From NCBI GenBank assembly GCA_019247135.1, contig JAFAPL010000471.1, positions 1 to 9,468 of the forward strand: 9,468 nucleotides of DNA, read 5' to 3'. A model generated the notes under the pieces. It saw nothing but the letters and a program-made list of their open reading frames with translations, ran no database searches and had not been told where the DNA came from. The DNA comes from Chloroflexota bacterium (GTDB lineage Bacteria; Chloroflexota; UBA6077; CF-72). Position numbers and translations under genes: made by a program. Position 1 is the first letter of the stretch. Each line of letters opens with the position of its first letter. Positions 1 through 5,523 of the stretch are shown piece by piece.

Positions 1-1511
1 GAGCTGGCCATGCCACCTTCCGACAGACGCGCCAGCTTGTCGATGGCTGGCGCAGGCAATCCAAGCACCTTTCCCAGGTCACGGACGGCACTGCGCAGAT
101 GGTATGTCGCAAACGAACACACCAACGCCGCGTGCTCGTGCCCATAATGTCGATACACCTGCAGGATCAATTGCTCGCGAATATCTCTGGCGAAATCGAG
201 ATCAATATCGGGTACGGCCTGCAGATCCTCGTTGAGAAACCTTCTGAAAAAGAGACGATTTTTGACTGGATCGACGTGACTCAGGCCGATCAGATAGCAG
301 ATGATGGAGCTGACTGAAGAGCCGCGCCCTCGACCAGGTGGGAGGCCTGAGCCACCACGAATCGTGCCTTCGCCTCGGACTCGTTTCGCGACTTCAGTTG
401 CTTGTTGTTGCAAGTCGCGATAGATCAAAAAGAAGCCGGCAAGGTGGTGTTTTTTAACCAGCTGGAGCTCGTCCTGTAATTGCCGTCTGGCTTTTTCTCG
501 CAGTTGTGCGTCTGTTCGATCGGGTGGGTAGCGCACGTCGAAACGTTCGGCACAAAAAGCGGCCAGAACTTCGTCGGCGGACGAATGCTGCTCGCCATCG
601 CGACGTGAAAAGTCAGGAAAGTTGTAGCCCAGCTCGCGATGATCGGCGAGGTTGAAGGCTTTGCAGCGTTCACCGATGGCAACGGCGTTGTCGATGGCTT
701 GTGGATACAACGCGAAAACGTCCTCGACCTCGGCGGGTGGGCGCAAAAAGAACTCGCTGTTGGGTCGGCGCAGCCGGTGCGAGCCCTCCAGGGTCGAGCG
801 GTGCTTGACCGCCACCATGGCGTCTTGCAGACGGTGCCGCGAACGAACGTGGTAGTGCACATTGCCAGTGGCGACGATGGGCACGTTCGCCGCCTCGGCG
901 AGCTGTGCCAGGCGAGCGACGCGTTGCGTATCGCCCTGCACGAGGTTGTGCTGGAGCTCGATGAAAACGTTTCCACCGCCGAACAGAGCCTCGAGCTGTT
1001 CAACCGCGTGACGCGCCTGGTCGAAACGAGCGCGATCGATCAGGCGCGCGATCTCGCCATTGCGGCAGCCCGTCAGCGCGATCAGGCCATCTGTGTGGGC
1101 GGCAAGGTCGGACGGGTCGAGCGCGGGCGGGCGCGGGTCTTCCGACGGTAAATGCGTCGCGATCGGCTCCCAGGCACGCGTGCGTTTGTGGGCGAGCGTG
1201 ATCAGTCGGCACAGGTTGGCGTAGCCCTGCTCACGTTCGACCAGCAGCGTCAGGTGGACGGGGCTGCCGTTATCGTGCGTACTTTGACTCACGCCGCGAG
1301 TAAGGGTGAGCTCGACACCGGTGATCGGGCGTATGCCGACTGAGGCGCAGGCCTGGGCGAACTCCATGGCGCCGTGCAGGCCGTCGTGGTCGGTGATGGC
1401 GAGGGCTTCGTAGCCGAGTGTGGCGGCGCGCAGGGCGAGCTCCTCGGGCAGCGAGGCGCCTTCGAGAAAAGAGAAGCAGGTATGCAGGTGGAGCTCGACC
1501 GAGTAGGACAA
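1..1511 (-). CDS. dnaE2: DnaE-type DNA polymerase III alpha, likely error-prone DnaE2/ImuC (N-terminal 503 aa, truncated by window edge)
   Basis: Translating the minus strand from 1511 gives an uninterrupted frame to the left edge. Residues 1 to about 250 form a PHP domain: HLH at 8-10, TDHDGLHG at 40-47, GVE at 65-67 and TGNVHYH at 215-221. RLQD at 227-230 and TLEG at 240-243 follow, as in the DnaE2 group. The palm contains GRGSS at 395-399 and PDIDLDF at 434-440, whose D437 and D439 match two of the three catalytic aspartates of DnaE; the third lies outside the window. The start is TTG at 1511-1509, because the codon just before it in frame is TAG and the conserved VELHLH motif begins four residues later. 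The usual last PHP metal motif DxH is NxH here (N217). The DnaE2/ImuC call rather than replicative DnaE rests on the LexA-like operator at the start and the nearby imuB; a replicative paralogue cannot be excluded from half a protein. Family role: translesion synthesis within the ImuB/DnaE2 mutasome. Confidence 0.87.
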   Translation of the reverse strand, partial: MSYSVELHLHTCFSFLEGASLPEELALRAATLGYEALAITDHDGLHGAMEFAQACASVGIRPITGVELTLTRGVSQSTHDNGSPVHLTLLVEREQGYANLCRLITLAHKRTRAWEPIATHLPSEDPRPPALDPSDLAAHTDGLIALTGCRNGEIARLIDRARFDQARHAVEQLEALFGGGNVFIELQHNLVQGDTQRVARLAQLAEAANVPIVATGNVHYHVRSRHRLQDAMVAVKHRSTLEGSHRLRRPNSEFFLRPPAEVEDVFALYPQAIDNAVAIGERCKAFNLADHRELGYNFPDFSRRDGEQHSSADEVLAAFCAERFDVRYPPDRTDAQLREKARRQLQDELQLVKKHHLAGFFLIYRDLQQQATEVAKRVRGEGTIRGGSGLPPGRGRGSSVSSIICYLIGLSHVDPVKNRLFFRRFLNEDLQAVPDIDLDFARDIREQLILQVYRHYGHEHAALVCSFATYHLRSAVRDLGKVLGLPAPAIDKLARLSEGGMAS

Positions 1512-1539
1512 CTACCGGAGTAGAACATGCGTCCTACTC
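1501..1539. repeat. Three copies of a GAGTAGRAC arm around the dnaE2 start
   Basis: GAGTAGGAC occurs at 1501-1509 and GAGTAGAAC at 1518-1526 in direct orientation, and GTCCTACTC at 1531-1539 is inverted. The outermost pair (1501-1509 with 1531-1539) is a perfect 9-bp inverted repeat with a 21-nt loop. The first copy covers the first codons of dnaE2 (TTG TCC TAC TC). It may be an extra repressor half-site, or the outer pair could form an mRNA hairpin if transcription began further upstream. Confidence 0.55.
1518..1539. promoter_or_regulatory. LexA-like SOS operator of dnaE2
   Basis: Arms GAGTAGAAC (1518-1526) and GTCCTACTC (1531-1539) form an inverted repeat matching at 8 of 9 positions around the 4-nt spacer ATGC. 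The core GAAC-N4-GTCC differs by one base from the GAAC-N4-GTTC core of Gram-positive-type LexA boxes. The imuB box at 5416-5431 has the same TAGAAC-N4-GTTCTA layout with one base different. The site ends 7 nt upstream of the TTG start and overlaps the proposed -10, as a repressor site should. LexA binding is inferred, since no lexA gene is in the window. Confidence 0.7.
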
Positions 1540-1547
1540 ACCGACAA
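1519..1547 (-). promoter_or_regulatory. Candidate promoter of dnaE2, leaderless
   Basis: On the minus strand TTGTCG (1547-1542) is a 4/6 match to a -35 element, followed after 17 nt by TCTACT (1524-1519), a 4/6 match to a -10. Seven nucleotides separate the -10 from the TTG start, so transcription would begin at or within one base of the start codon. No Shine-Dalgarno sequence is visible. The operator lies between and over the two hexamers. Hexamer matches are modest, so support comes mainly from the spacing and the parallel with imuB. Confidence 0.4.
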
Positions 1548-1719
1548 GGTTCATGCCGGCAAACTTCTGTCTACTTATGCCCTGACGGCAGGGGCTCGGC
1601 CTTCGGGCGACGAGTACGGCAAGCGGGCTACCGAGCGCGCTACGAGCGCGGCCCCGTTCTAGAGCTGGGCGATCTAGCTAAAAGCCTGGACGCGATTTGC
1701 GGGGCAGAACAGAAATTTC

Positions 1720-1767
1720 GGGCCGGTCGCGCGTCATGGTGCGGGCCCCTGACGCACGTACCGGCCC
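1720..1767. repeat. Long, very stable inverted repeat (48 nt hairpin)
   Basis: GGGCCGGT at 1720-1727 pairs perfectly with ACCGGCCC at 1760-1767, and inside it GCGTCA at 1731-1736 pairs with TGACGC at 1750-1755. The short stretches between (CGC and ACGT) can add two more G-C pairs around a mismatch and a bulge. The 13-nt loop is 1737-1749. No T-run follows on either strand, so it is not a standard intrinsic terminator. It could be the core of an RNA fold or a REP-like palindrome. Confidence 0.6.
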
Positions 1768-1787
1768 TCGGACCTCACGGCCCGCCT

Positions 1788-1818
1788 TCCCAGTTATGGG
1801 CCTCCACCACAACTGGGA
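1788..1818. repeat. Inverted repeat, 8-bp stem with 15-nt loop
   Basis: TCCCAGTT at 1788-1795 is the exact reverse complement of AACTGGGA at 1811-1818, with a 15-nt loop rich in C and A. It follows the 48-nt hairpin by 20 nt. No T-run adjoins it. It is part of the structured intergenic block; function unknown. Confidence 0.5.
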
Positions 1819-1878
1819 CGGACCATGCATCCGTACGGCAGCGCCGGTCGTTGTGCACCGGTCTTGCCTTACTTGAAA

Positions 1879-1896
1879 CGGAATTTTTGCATTCCG
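1879..1896 (-). terminator. Weak candidate terminator of the symporter operon
   Basis: Read on the minus strand, CGGAAT and ATTCCG form a 6-bp stem with a 6-nt loop (GCAAAA), followed by TTTC. It lies 13 bp downstream of the symporter stop codon, where a terminator is expected. The stem is short and the T-tract brief, so this is a weak call; the stronger hairpin at 1720-1767 may instead be the real transcript end. Confidence 0.25.
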
Positions 1897-1909
1897 CGTT
1901 ATGCACGCC

Positions 1910-3466
1910 TCACGTGCGCGGCGCGGGCACCAGTTGACTCGGATGCGCCGGCTCGGCCGCACGTGACGTGTAATCCACATCGGCGGTCTCGTCGCGGCCG
2001 TTCGTCACCGACGCTGCGTTCAGCAGGAACGTGCCGACAATGGCGACGGCGAAGTTCAGGATCACGCTCCACAAGGCCGCATACCCAGGAATGGTCGTGC
2101 CGCCCAGCGCGAGCGGGTACACCGACGCGAAGTTCTGAGAAATTGCCATCGCGGTGCCCACGATCATGCCGACTGCCCAGCCCGCCAGGAGCGCCCAGCG
2201 GTGCATCCAGCGCGTGTACAGGCCGACAACGAGGGCAGGCAACGTCTGGATGATCCAGACACCGCCCAGCAGCTGCAGGTTGATGGCGTACTGCGTCGGC
2301 AAGAACACGATGAAGAACAGTGCGCCCGCCTTGACGATCAGTGAGACCAGCTTGGCGATCTGCGATTCTTCGCGGTCGGACACGTCCTGCTTGAAGTACA
2401 CCCGCCAAATGTTGCGGGTGAACAGGTTGGCCGCTGCGATCGACATGATCGACGCAGGCACCAGGGCGCCGATGGCGATCGCGGCGAACGCGAAGCCGAC
2501 GAACCAGGACGGGAACATCTGCAGGAACAACCCCGGCACCACCCACTGGGCACCATACGGCGCTTGTGGCTGCACGCCTGCCGCGAGGCCCATGAACCCG
2601 AGCAGCGCGATCAGGCCGAGCAAGAAGCTATACGCCGGCAGCAGAGCGGCGTTGCGTTTGATGGCCGTTCGGCTGTTCGAGCTGAGAACGCCGGTGATCG
2701 AGTGCGGATACATGAACAGCGCCAGCGCTGAACCGAGCGCGAGCGTGGCGTACGCCCAGTACTGGCCAGGCGCGAGCAGCACGCCCTGGGCGACGTTTTT
2801 GGCCTTGAGGGCGTCGTCCGCCGCGGCGAAGACCTGGCCATAGCCGCCGAGCCTGGCGGGGATCACGACCACGGCGACGATGACGGTGATGTAGATGATC
2901 ACGTCCTTGACCAGGGCGATCATCGCGGGTGCGCGCAAGCCGCTGAAGTACGTATACGCGGCGAGGATGACGAAGGCGATGACCAGTGGCGCCTCGCCAG
3001 AAATTCCCATGCCCGCGAGCACGACCTGAATGCCGACCAGTTGCAGCGCGATGTACGGCATGGTGGCCAGGATGCCCGTGAGGGCGATCGCCAGAGCCAG
3101 TAAGCCGCTGTCGTAGCGACCGCGCACGAAGTCGGCGCCGGTGATGTAGTGGTGGCGTCGGCACACCGACCACAGGCGCGGCATGACGACGAACACGAAC
3201 GGGTAGACGATGATCGTGTACGGCAGCGCGAAAAAGCCCGGCGCGCCCGTCCCGAACACGGCGGCAGGCACGGCGATGAACGTGTACGCCGTGTACAGGT
3301 CGCCGCCCAGCAGGAACCAGGTGATGAGCGTGCCGAAGCGACGCCCGGCGAGACCCCATTCGTGCAACTGATCCAGGTCGCCGCGGCGCCAGCGGGCCGC
3401 GAAGAACCCCAGCACGGTGACCAGGATGAACAGCAAAACGAAGACGGTGAGCGCGACGAAGTCCAT
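1910..3466 (-). CDS. mctP: Sodium:solute symporter, MctP-like monocarboxylate permease
   Basis: This 518-aa protein is hydrophobic throughout, with about 13 predicted membrane spans, the usual length and topology of the sodium:solute symporter (SSS) family. The N-terminal stretch HEWGLAGRRFGTLITWFLLG, followed by a GDLYTAYTF motif and ALPYTIIVYPFVF, resembles MctP, which takes up short monocarboxylates such as lactate, pyruvate or acetate by cation symport. The ASIMSIAAANLFTRNIW segment near residue 345 is the conserved helix linked to the sodium site in SSS proteins. The charged, flexible C-terminal tail ends in PAPRT. Its ATG overlaps the stop codon of the DUF3311 gene by one base (TGATG), and a GAGGAG ribosome site (3480-3475) lies 8 nt upstream inside that gene, so the two are translationally coupled. 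This pairing is standard for the MctP subgroup. The exact substrate cannot be read from sequence. Confidence 0.88.
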   Translation of the reverse strand: MDFVALTVFVLLFILVTVLGFFAARWRRGDLDQLHEWGLAGRRFGTLITWFLLGGDLYTAYTFIAVPAAVFGTGAPGFFALPYTIIVYPFVFVVMPRLWSVCRRHHYITGADFVRGRYDSGLLALAIALTGILATMPYIALQLVGIQVVLAGMGISGEAPLVIAFVILAAYTYFSGLRAPAMIALVKDVIIYITVIVAVVVIPARLGGYGQVFAAADDALKAKNVAQGVLLAPGQYWAYATLALGSALALFMYPHSITGVLSSNSRTAIKRNAALLPAYSFLLGLIALLGFMGLAAGVQPQAPYGAQWVVPGLFLQMFPSWFVGFAFAAIAIGALVPASIMSIAAANLFTRNIWRVYFKQDVSDREESQIAKLVSLIVKAGALFFIVFLPTQYAINLQLLGGVWIIQTLPALVVGLYTRWMHRWALLAGWAVGMIVGTAMAISQNFASVYPLALGGTTIPGYAALWSVILNFAVAIVGTFLLNAASVTNGRDETADVDYTSRAAEPAHPSQLVPAPRT

Positions 3467-3708
3467 CAGGCGAGCTCCTCGTTCAGCGGTTCGTCGGTTG
3501 CCTCATCGGTGGCCGTTGGCTCGCGTGTCGCGAAATAGACGACCGCGGTCAGGACCGCGGCGATGAGCACCCACAGGAACTGGTACCAGTAGAAGAACGG
3601 GATCCCGGCGAGCTCGGGTGAACGGCCTGAATACGACGGCACCCACAGCATGGCGATGTACGGGATCAGGAGCAGGAGGTACCAGCCTCGCGCATTGCTG
3701 CGTGTCAT
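3466..3708 (-). CDS. DUF3311 small membrane protein, partner of the symporter
   Basis: This 80-aa protein has two predicted membrane helices: about residues 9-26 (YLLLLIPYIAMLWVPSY) and about 38-60 (FFYWYQFLWVLIAAVLTAVVY). The motifs LLLIPYIAMLWVP and PFFYWYQFLWVL are typical of DUF3311, and the length fits. The acidic C-terminus (TDEATDEPLNEE) probably lies in the cytoplasm. DUF3311 proteins are found immediately upstream of MctP-type symporters and are presumed to be an accessory subunit; this is known from gene context rather than biochemistry. A strong ribosome site GGAGGAGG (3725-3718) lies 9 nt before the ATG, which fixes the start. The gene begins 51 bp after the DUF6504 stop codon with no clear terminator or promoter between them, so it may be read from the imuB promoter. 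Confidence 0.85.
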   Translation of the reverse strand: MTRSNARGWYLLLLIPYIAMLWVPSYSGRSPELAGIPFFYWYQFLWVLIAAVLTAVVYFATREPTATDEATDEPLNEELA

Positions 3709-3759
3709 CTCTGTCAGCCTCCTCCATTGTTTCCCCGAGGATTTGGGGTCAATGGTAGT

Positions 3760-4179
3760 TCAGCCGCGCTGCTCGAACCACTGATCTGTGAGCACGTCGT
3801 GATACACGGTGAGCAGCGTGCCGTCGTCGAGCAGCAGGGCGTAATACATGCGCGAGACGGCGTGCTCGCGCCACCACTCGTCGTCGATGCGCCAGCGGTC
3901 CTGGATGGCGGCGATACGCCGTGGGGTGAGGCGGCCATTTCGCCACAGGGCGACGACGCGACCGTTCTGGTCGAGCTGGACACGCAGCGGCGTAGGCGCA
4001 TTCAGCGGACGCAGGGTGTGCGCGATCGGGCTAATGCTGTGGACGCCGGATGGTGCTGCCGCGCCGCGATGTGAGGGCTCGTCGAGATCGAGCTCGACGG
4101 GACGCTCAGCGGCGACGAAACGGGCGATCTCACGCGGTGATTGCGCGCCCAGCAGCGCGCGCCGTCTTACAGGTCGCAT
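3760..4179 (-). CDS. DUF6504-family small protein linked to ImuB
   Basis: A 139-aa soluble protein. The C-terminal half, from about residue 57 (RPLNAPTPLRVQLDQNGRV) through ALWRNGRL, DRWRIDDEWW and the tail YHDVLTDQWF, has the repeated aromatic and beta-strand pattern of DUF6504. That family occurs next to, or fused to, Y-family polymerase ImuB/DinP-like proteins in Actinobacteria and Chloroflexota. The first 50 residues are Arg/Ala/Pro-rich and look unstructured. Its ATG lies inside the 3' end of imuB (13-nt overlap, different frame), with an AGG 5 nt upstream, so it is probably translationally coupled to imuB. The obvious inference is a mutasome accessory factor taking over part of the C-terminal role of longer ImuB proteins; no function is established. 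Confidence 0.72.
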   Translation of the reverse strand: MRPVRRRALLGAQSPREIARFVAAERPVELDLDEPSHRGAAAPSGVHSISPIAHTLRPLNAPTPLRVQLDQNGRVVALWRNGRLTPRRIAAIQDRWRIDDEWWREHAVSRMYYALLLDDGTLLTVYHDVLTDQWFEQRG

Positions 4180-5405
4180 GTGACCTGCACGAGTGCCCAG
4201 CGGCGTTCGGGGATACGCGACCAGGGCTCAACCTCCATCGCGTGGTACAGCGGCACCCGACCATAACGTGCGCGCAGCTGGCGCGCAGCTTCGGCAATCT
4301 CGGCCAGCTGTTTCGCGCGCGCGACGAACAGGCCTGGCTGGCGGGCCGCCTCGCCGCCAAAGCCGAGAAGCTCGAGCGCCAGCTCTTCGACCGGTGCCGG
4401 CGGCAAGCCATTGGGTAGATCGAGCTTGCTTTTGATCGCCCGGCGGGCGGCGTCGCGCGTCGACAGCGCTTCTTTAAAGGTGTACAGCCGTTCCCACGAC
4501 GTCCCGTCCGACAGCAGCGCCCGCAGACGCACCTGACGCACCGAGCGGCCTTGCAATGTCGGTTGCGAAAACGTCTGCGCCAGCAGCTGATCGATGGCGG
4601 CCACGATCGCCTCGACGCTGGCCAGCGGATCGTCGAAGCGCATGCCTGCCTGCAGCGACGGCAGCACACCGCGCGGGATGACTGGTTCCTGATCCTGTCC
4701 GCTGACCAGACGCCAGGCGCGCGCGCCGGCTGGCCCGAACTCGGCCTGGACAGCGCCAAACGGCAGCGCCGCGACATCGCCCAGCGTGTGCAGACCGAGC
4801 AGCTTCAAACGTTCGAGCACGTCGGGCTCGAGCATGCGCAGGTGGCTGACCGGCAGCGGCGCCAGGAAGCTGCGTGTCTCGTCGGAGGGTATGACGTGCG
4901 CCTCGCGCGGGAACGTCGTGCGCGCGGCTACGACAGCGGCAAACTTTCCCGCCGCAAAACCGAGACGCGGCCGGAGCAGGGCGGGCACACTTGCGCGGAT
5001 GGCTGCCTCGACTTGCCCGAGATCGCCATACATCGCTTGCAAGCCGTGCAGGTCGAGGAAGATGCAGCCATCGTCGCCTTCGGCGGGCTCGACCGCGGGA
5101 CTGACGCGTTGCAGCGCGTGCAGGAGTGATTCGAGCACGCTCGCGGTGCGCACGGGATCAGGCTGGACGACGATGGCGTCGGGGCACAGGGGTACGACTT
5201 CGCGCAGCGGCAGGCCGGGGCGGACGCCTGCCGCTTCAGCTTCAGGCGAGCACAGCTGGACGATTTTGCGCTCGCCAGGAGCGCCACCCAGCACCAGGGG
5301 CCGCCCATCCCAGGCAGGGTGGCGCAGGATCTCGCTGCGCAGCGCGAGCTGAGCGATCCAGATACAGGCGATGCGTACGTTGGGCCACGATCCGCCGGGG
5401 CGCAT
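4167..5405 (-). CDS. imuB: ImuB-like Y-family DNA polymerase, probably catalytically inactive
   Basis: A 412-aa Y-family protein. It opens with RIACIWIAQLALRSEIL (11-27), equivalent to the first catalytic strand, but lacks the usual aspartate of HxDxDxFF. The second site reads VEPAEGDDGCIFLDL (105-119) where active enzymes have SLDEAYLDV, so the expected DE pair aligns with GC. GFAAGKFAAVVAAR (149-162) is the palm helix, and the helix-hairpin-helix spans about 198-236. The little-finger domain covers about 250-350. QPGLF at 356-360 resembles a beta-clamp binding motif. Loss of the active-site residues and the clamp motif are hallmarks of ImuB, the hub that brings DnaE2 to the clamp in the SOS mutasome. 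The ATG at 5405 has no Shine-Dalgarno but sits exactly 6 nt after a good -10, so the mRNA may be leaderless. No imuA is present next to it. Confidence 0.82.
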   Translation of the reverse strand: MRPGGSWPNVRIACIWIAQLALRSEILRHPAWDGRPLVLGGAPGERKIVQLCSPEAEAAGVRPGLPLREVVPLCPDAIVVQPDPVRTASVLESLLHALQRVSPAVEPAEGDDGCIFLDLHGLQAMYGDLGQVEAAIRASVPALLRPRLGFAAGKFAAVVAARTTFPREAHVIPSDETRSFLAPLPVSHLRMLEPDVLERLKLLGLHTLGDVAALPFGAVQAEFGPAGARAWRLVSGQDQEPVIPRGVLPSLQAGMRFDDPLASVEAIVAAIDQLLAQTFSQPTLQGRSVRQVRLRALLSDGTSWERLYTFKEALSTRDAARRAIKSKLDLPNGLPPAPVEELALELLGFGGEAARQPGLFVARAKQLAEIAEAARQLRARYGRVPLYHAMEVEPWSRIPERRWALVQVTCDL

Positions 5406-5411
5406 GTCTCT

Positions 5412-5417
5412 AGTATA
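5412..5417 (-). promoter_or_regulatory. -10 element of imuB promoter, leaderless arrangement
   Basis: TATACT on the minus strand (5417-5412) matches the -10 consensus at 5 of 6 positions. Exactly six bases (5411-5406) separate it from the ATG, which puts the expected transcription start on the A of the start codon. The -35 region is poor (AAACAT at 17-nt spacing or CAAACA at 18). The LexA-like box overlaps the upstream edge of this element and fills the spacer, so repressor binding would block RNA polymerase. Confidence 0.55.
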
Positions 5418-5431
5418 GAACGTTCGTTCTA
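5416..5431. promoter_or_regulatory. LexA-like SOS operator of imuB
   Basis: TAGAAC-GTTC-GTTCTA is a perfect 6+4+6 palindrome (arms 5416-5421 and 5426-5431). Its GAAC-N4-GTTC core is the established LexA/DinR box type of Gram-positive bacteria. It lies immediately upstream of a Y-family polymerase gene, a classic SOS target, and the same layout recurs at the dnaE2 start. fabZ, read the other way, starts 93 bp away and has its own nearer promoter candidate, so I assign the site to imuB. Confidence 0.8.
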
Positions 5432-5509
5432 AGTATGTTTGTTTTTACCGGCGCGCGCTCTCTCCCACGGCCGTTCCCAAACGGCAGAGGCGCCGACGCT
5501 GTGCGCCAG

Positions 5510-5515
5510 TAGAAT
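5510..5515 (+). promoter_or_regulatory. Candidate -10 element of the fabZ operon
   Basis: TAGAAT matches TATAAT at 5 of 6 positions and ends 8 nt before the fabZ ATG. No recognisable -35 lies 16-18 nt upstream, and there is no Shine-Dalgarno before the ATG. If real, the leader would be only 1-2 nt long, similar to the leaderless layout proposed for imuB and dnaE2. Confidence 0.35.
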
Positions 5516-5523
5516 CGGCGCGC

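Larger units (their letters stand above)
1540..1909. other. Non-coding stretch rich in hairpins; possible structured RNA
   Basis: About 370 bp lie between the dnaE2 operator and the symporter stop codon. Open frames here give low-complexity translations with no recognisable motif, so I call it non-coding. On the plus strand it holds several hairpins: 1595-1614 (CTCG+GCC stem with a C(UUCG)G tetraloop and a 2-nt bulge), 1636-1650 (CGCGCT/AGCGCG, 3-nt loop), 1659-1677 (CTAGA/TCTAG), 1720-1767, 1788-1818 and 1879-1896. GGGGC at 1591-1595 could also pair with GCCCC at 1651-1655, closing the first two hairpins into a multi-branched fold. It does not match a tRNA, RNase P RNA, tmRNA or riboswitch motif I know. 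It may be an unrecognised RNA gene or leftover structured intergenic DNA. Confidence 0.35.

Noticed and set aside
841..850. GAACGAACGT inside dnaE2, similar to half of the SOS box
   Set aside because: It lacks the inverted second arm at 4-nt spacing and encodes the conserved HYHVRS stretch, so it is a coding coincidence.
425..1003. 192-aa minus-strand open frame inside dnaE2
   Set aside because: It lies in another frame of the same strand with Ser/Thr/Arg-rich translation, while the dnaE2 frame carries the conserved motifs throughout.
1652..1665. tRNA-like CCCCGTTCTAGAGC resembling a T-arm
   Set aside because: Position 57 is not a purine as in GTTCRA, no matching acceptor, D-arm or anticodon stem can be folded nearby, and the flanking hairpins do not make a cloverleaf.
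1527..1937. 136-aa plus-strand open frame across the intergenic region
   Set aside because: The translation is low-complexity with no motif, it runs into the 3' end of the symporter gene on the other strand, it has no ribosome site, and the region is better explained by hairpins.
3726..3757. Possible promoter (TTGACC ... AACAAT) and small CCCC/GGGG hairpin before DUF3311
   Set aside because: Spacing is only 15 nt and the start would fall on the ribosome site; the hairpin has a 4-bp stem without a T-run. Neither is convincing as promoter or terminator.
4551..5129. 192-aa plus-strand open frame opposite imuB
   Set aside because: It is the antisense shadow of a GC-rich gene; its Arg/Gln-rich translation has no domain, and imuB is clearly the real gene.
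5470..5485. Hairpin GCCGTT/AACGGC between imuB and fabZ
   Set aside because: The 6-bp stem with a 4-nt loop is real, but the flanking genes diverge, so no terminator is needed, and no T-run follows on either strand.
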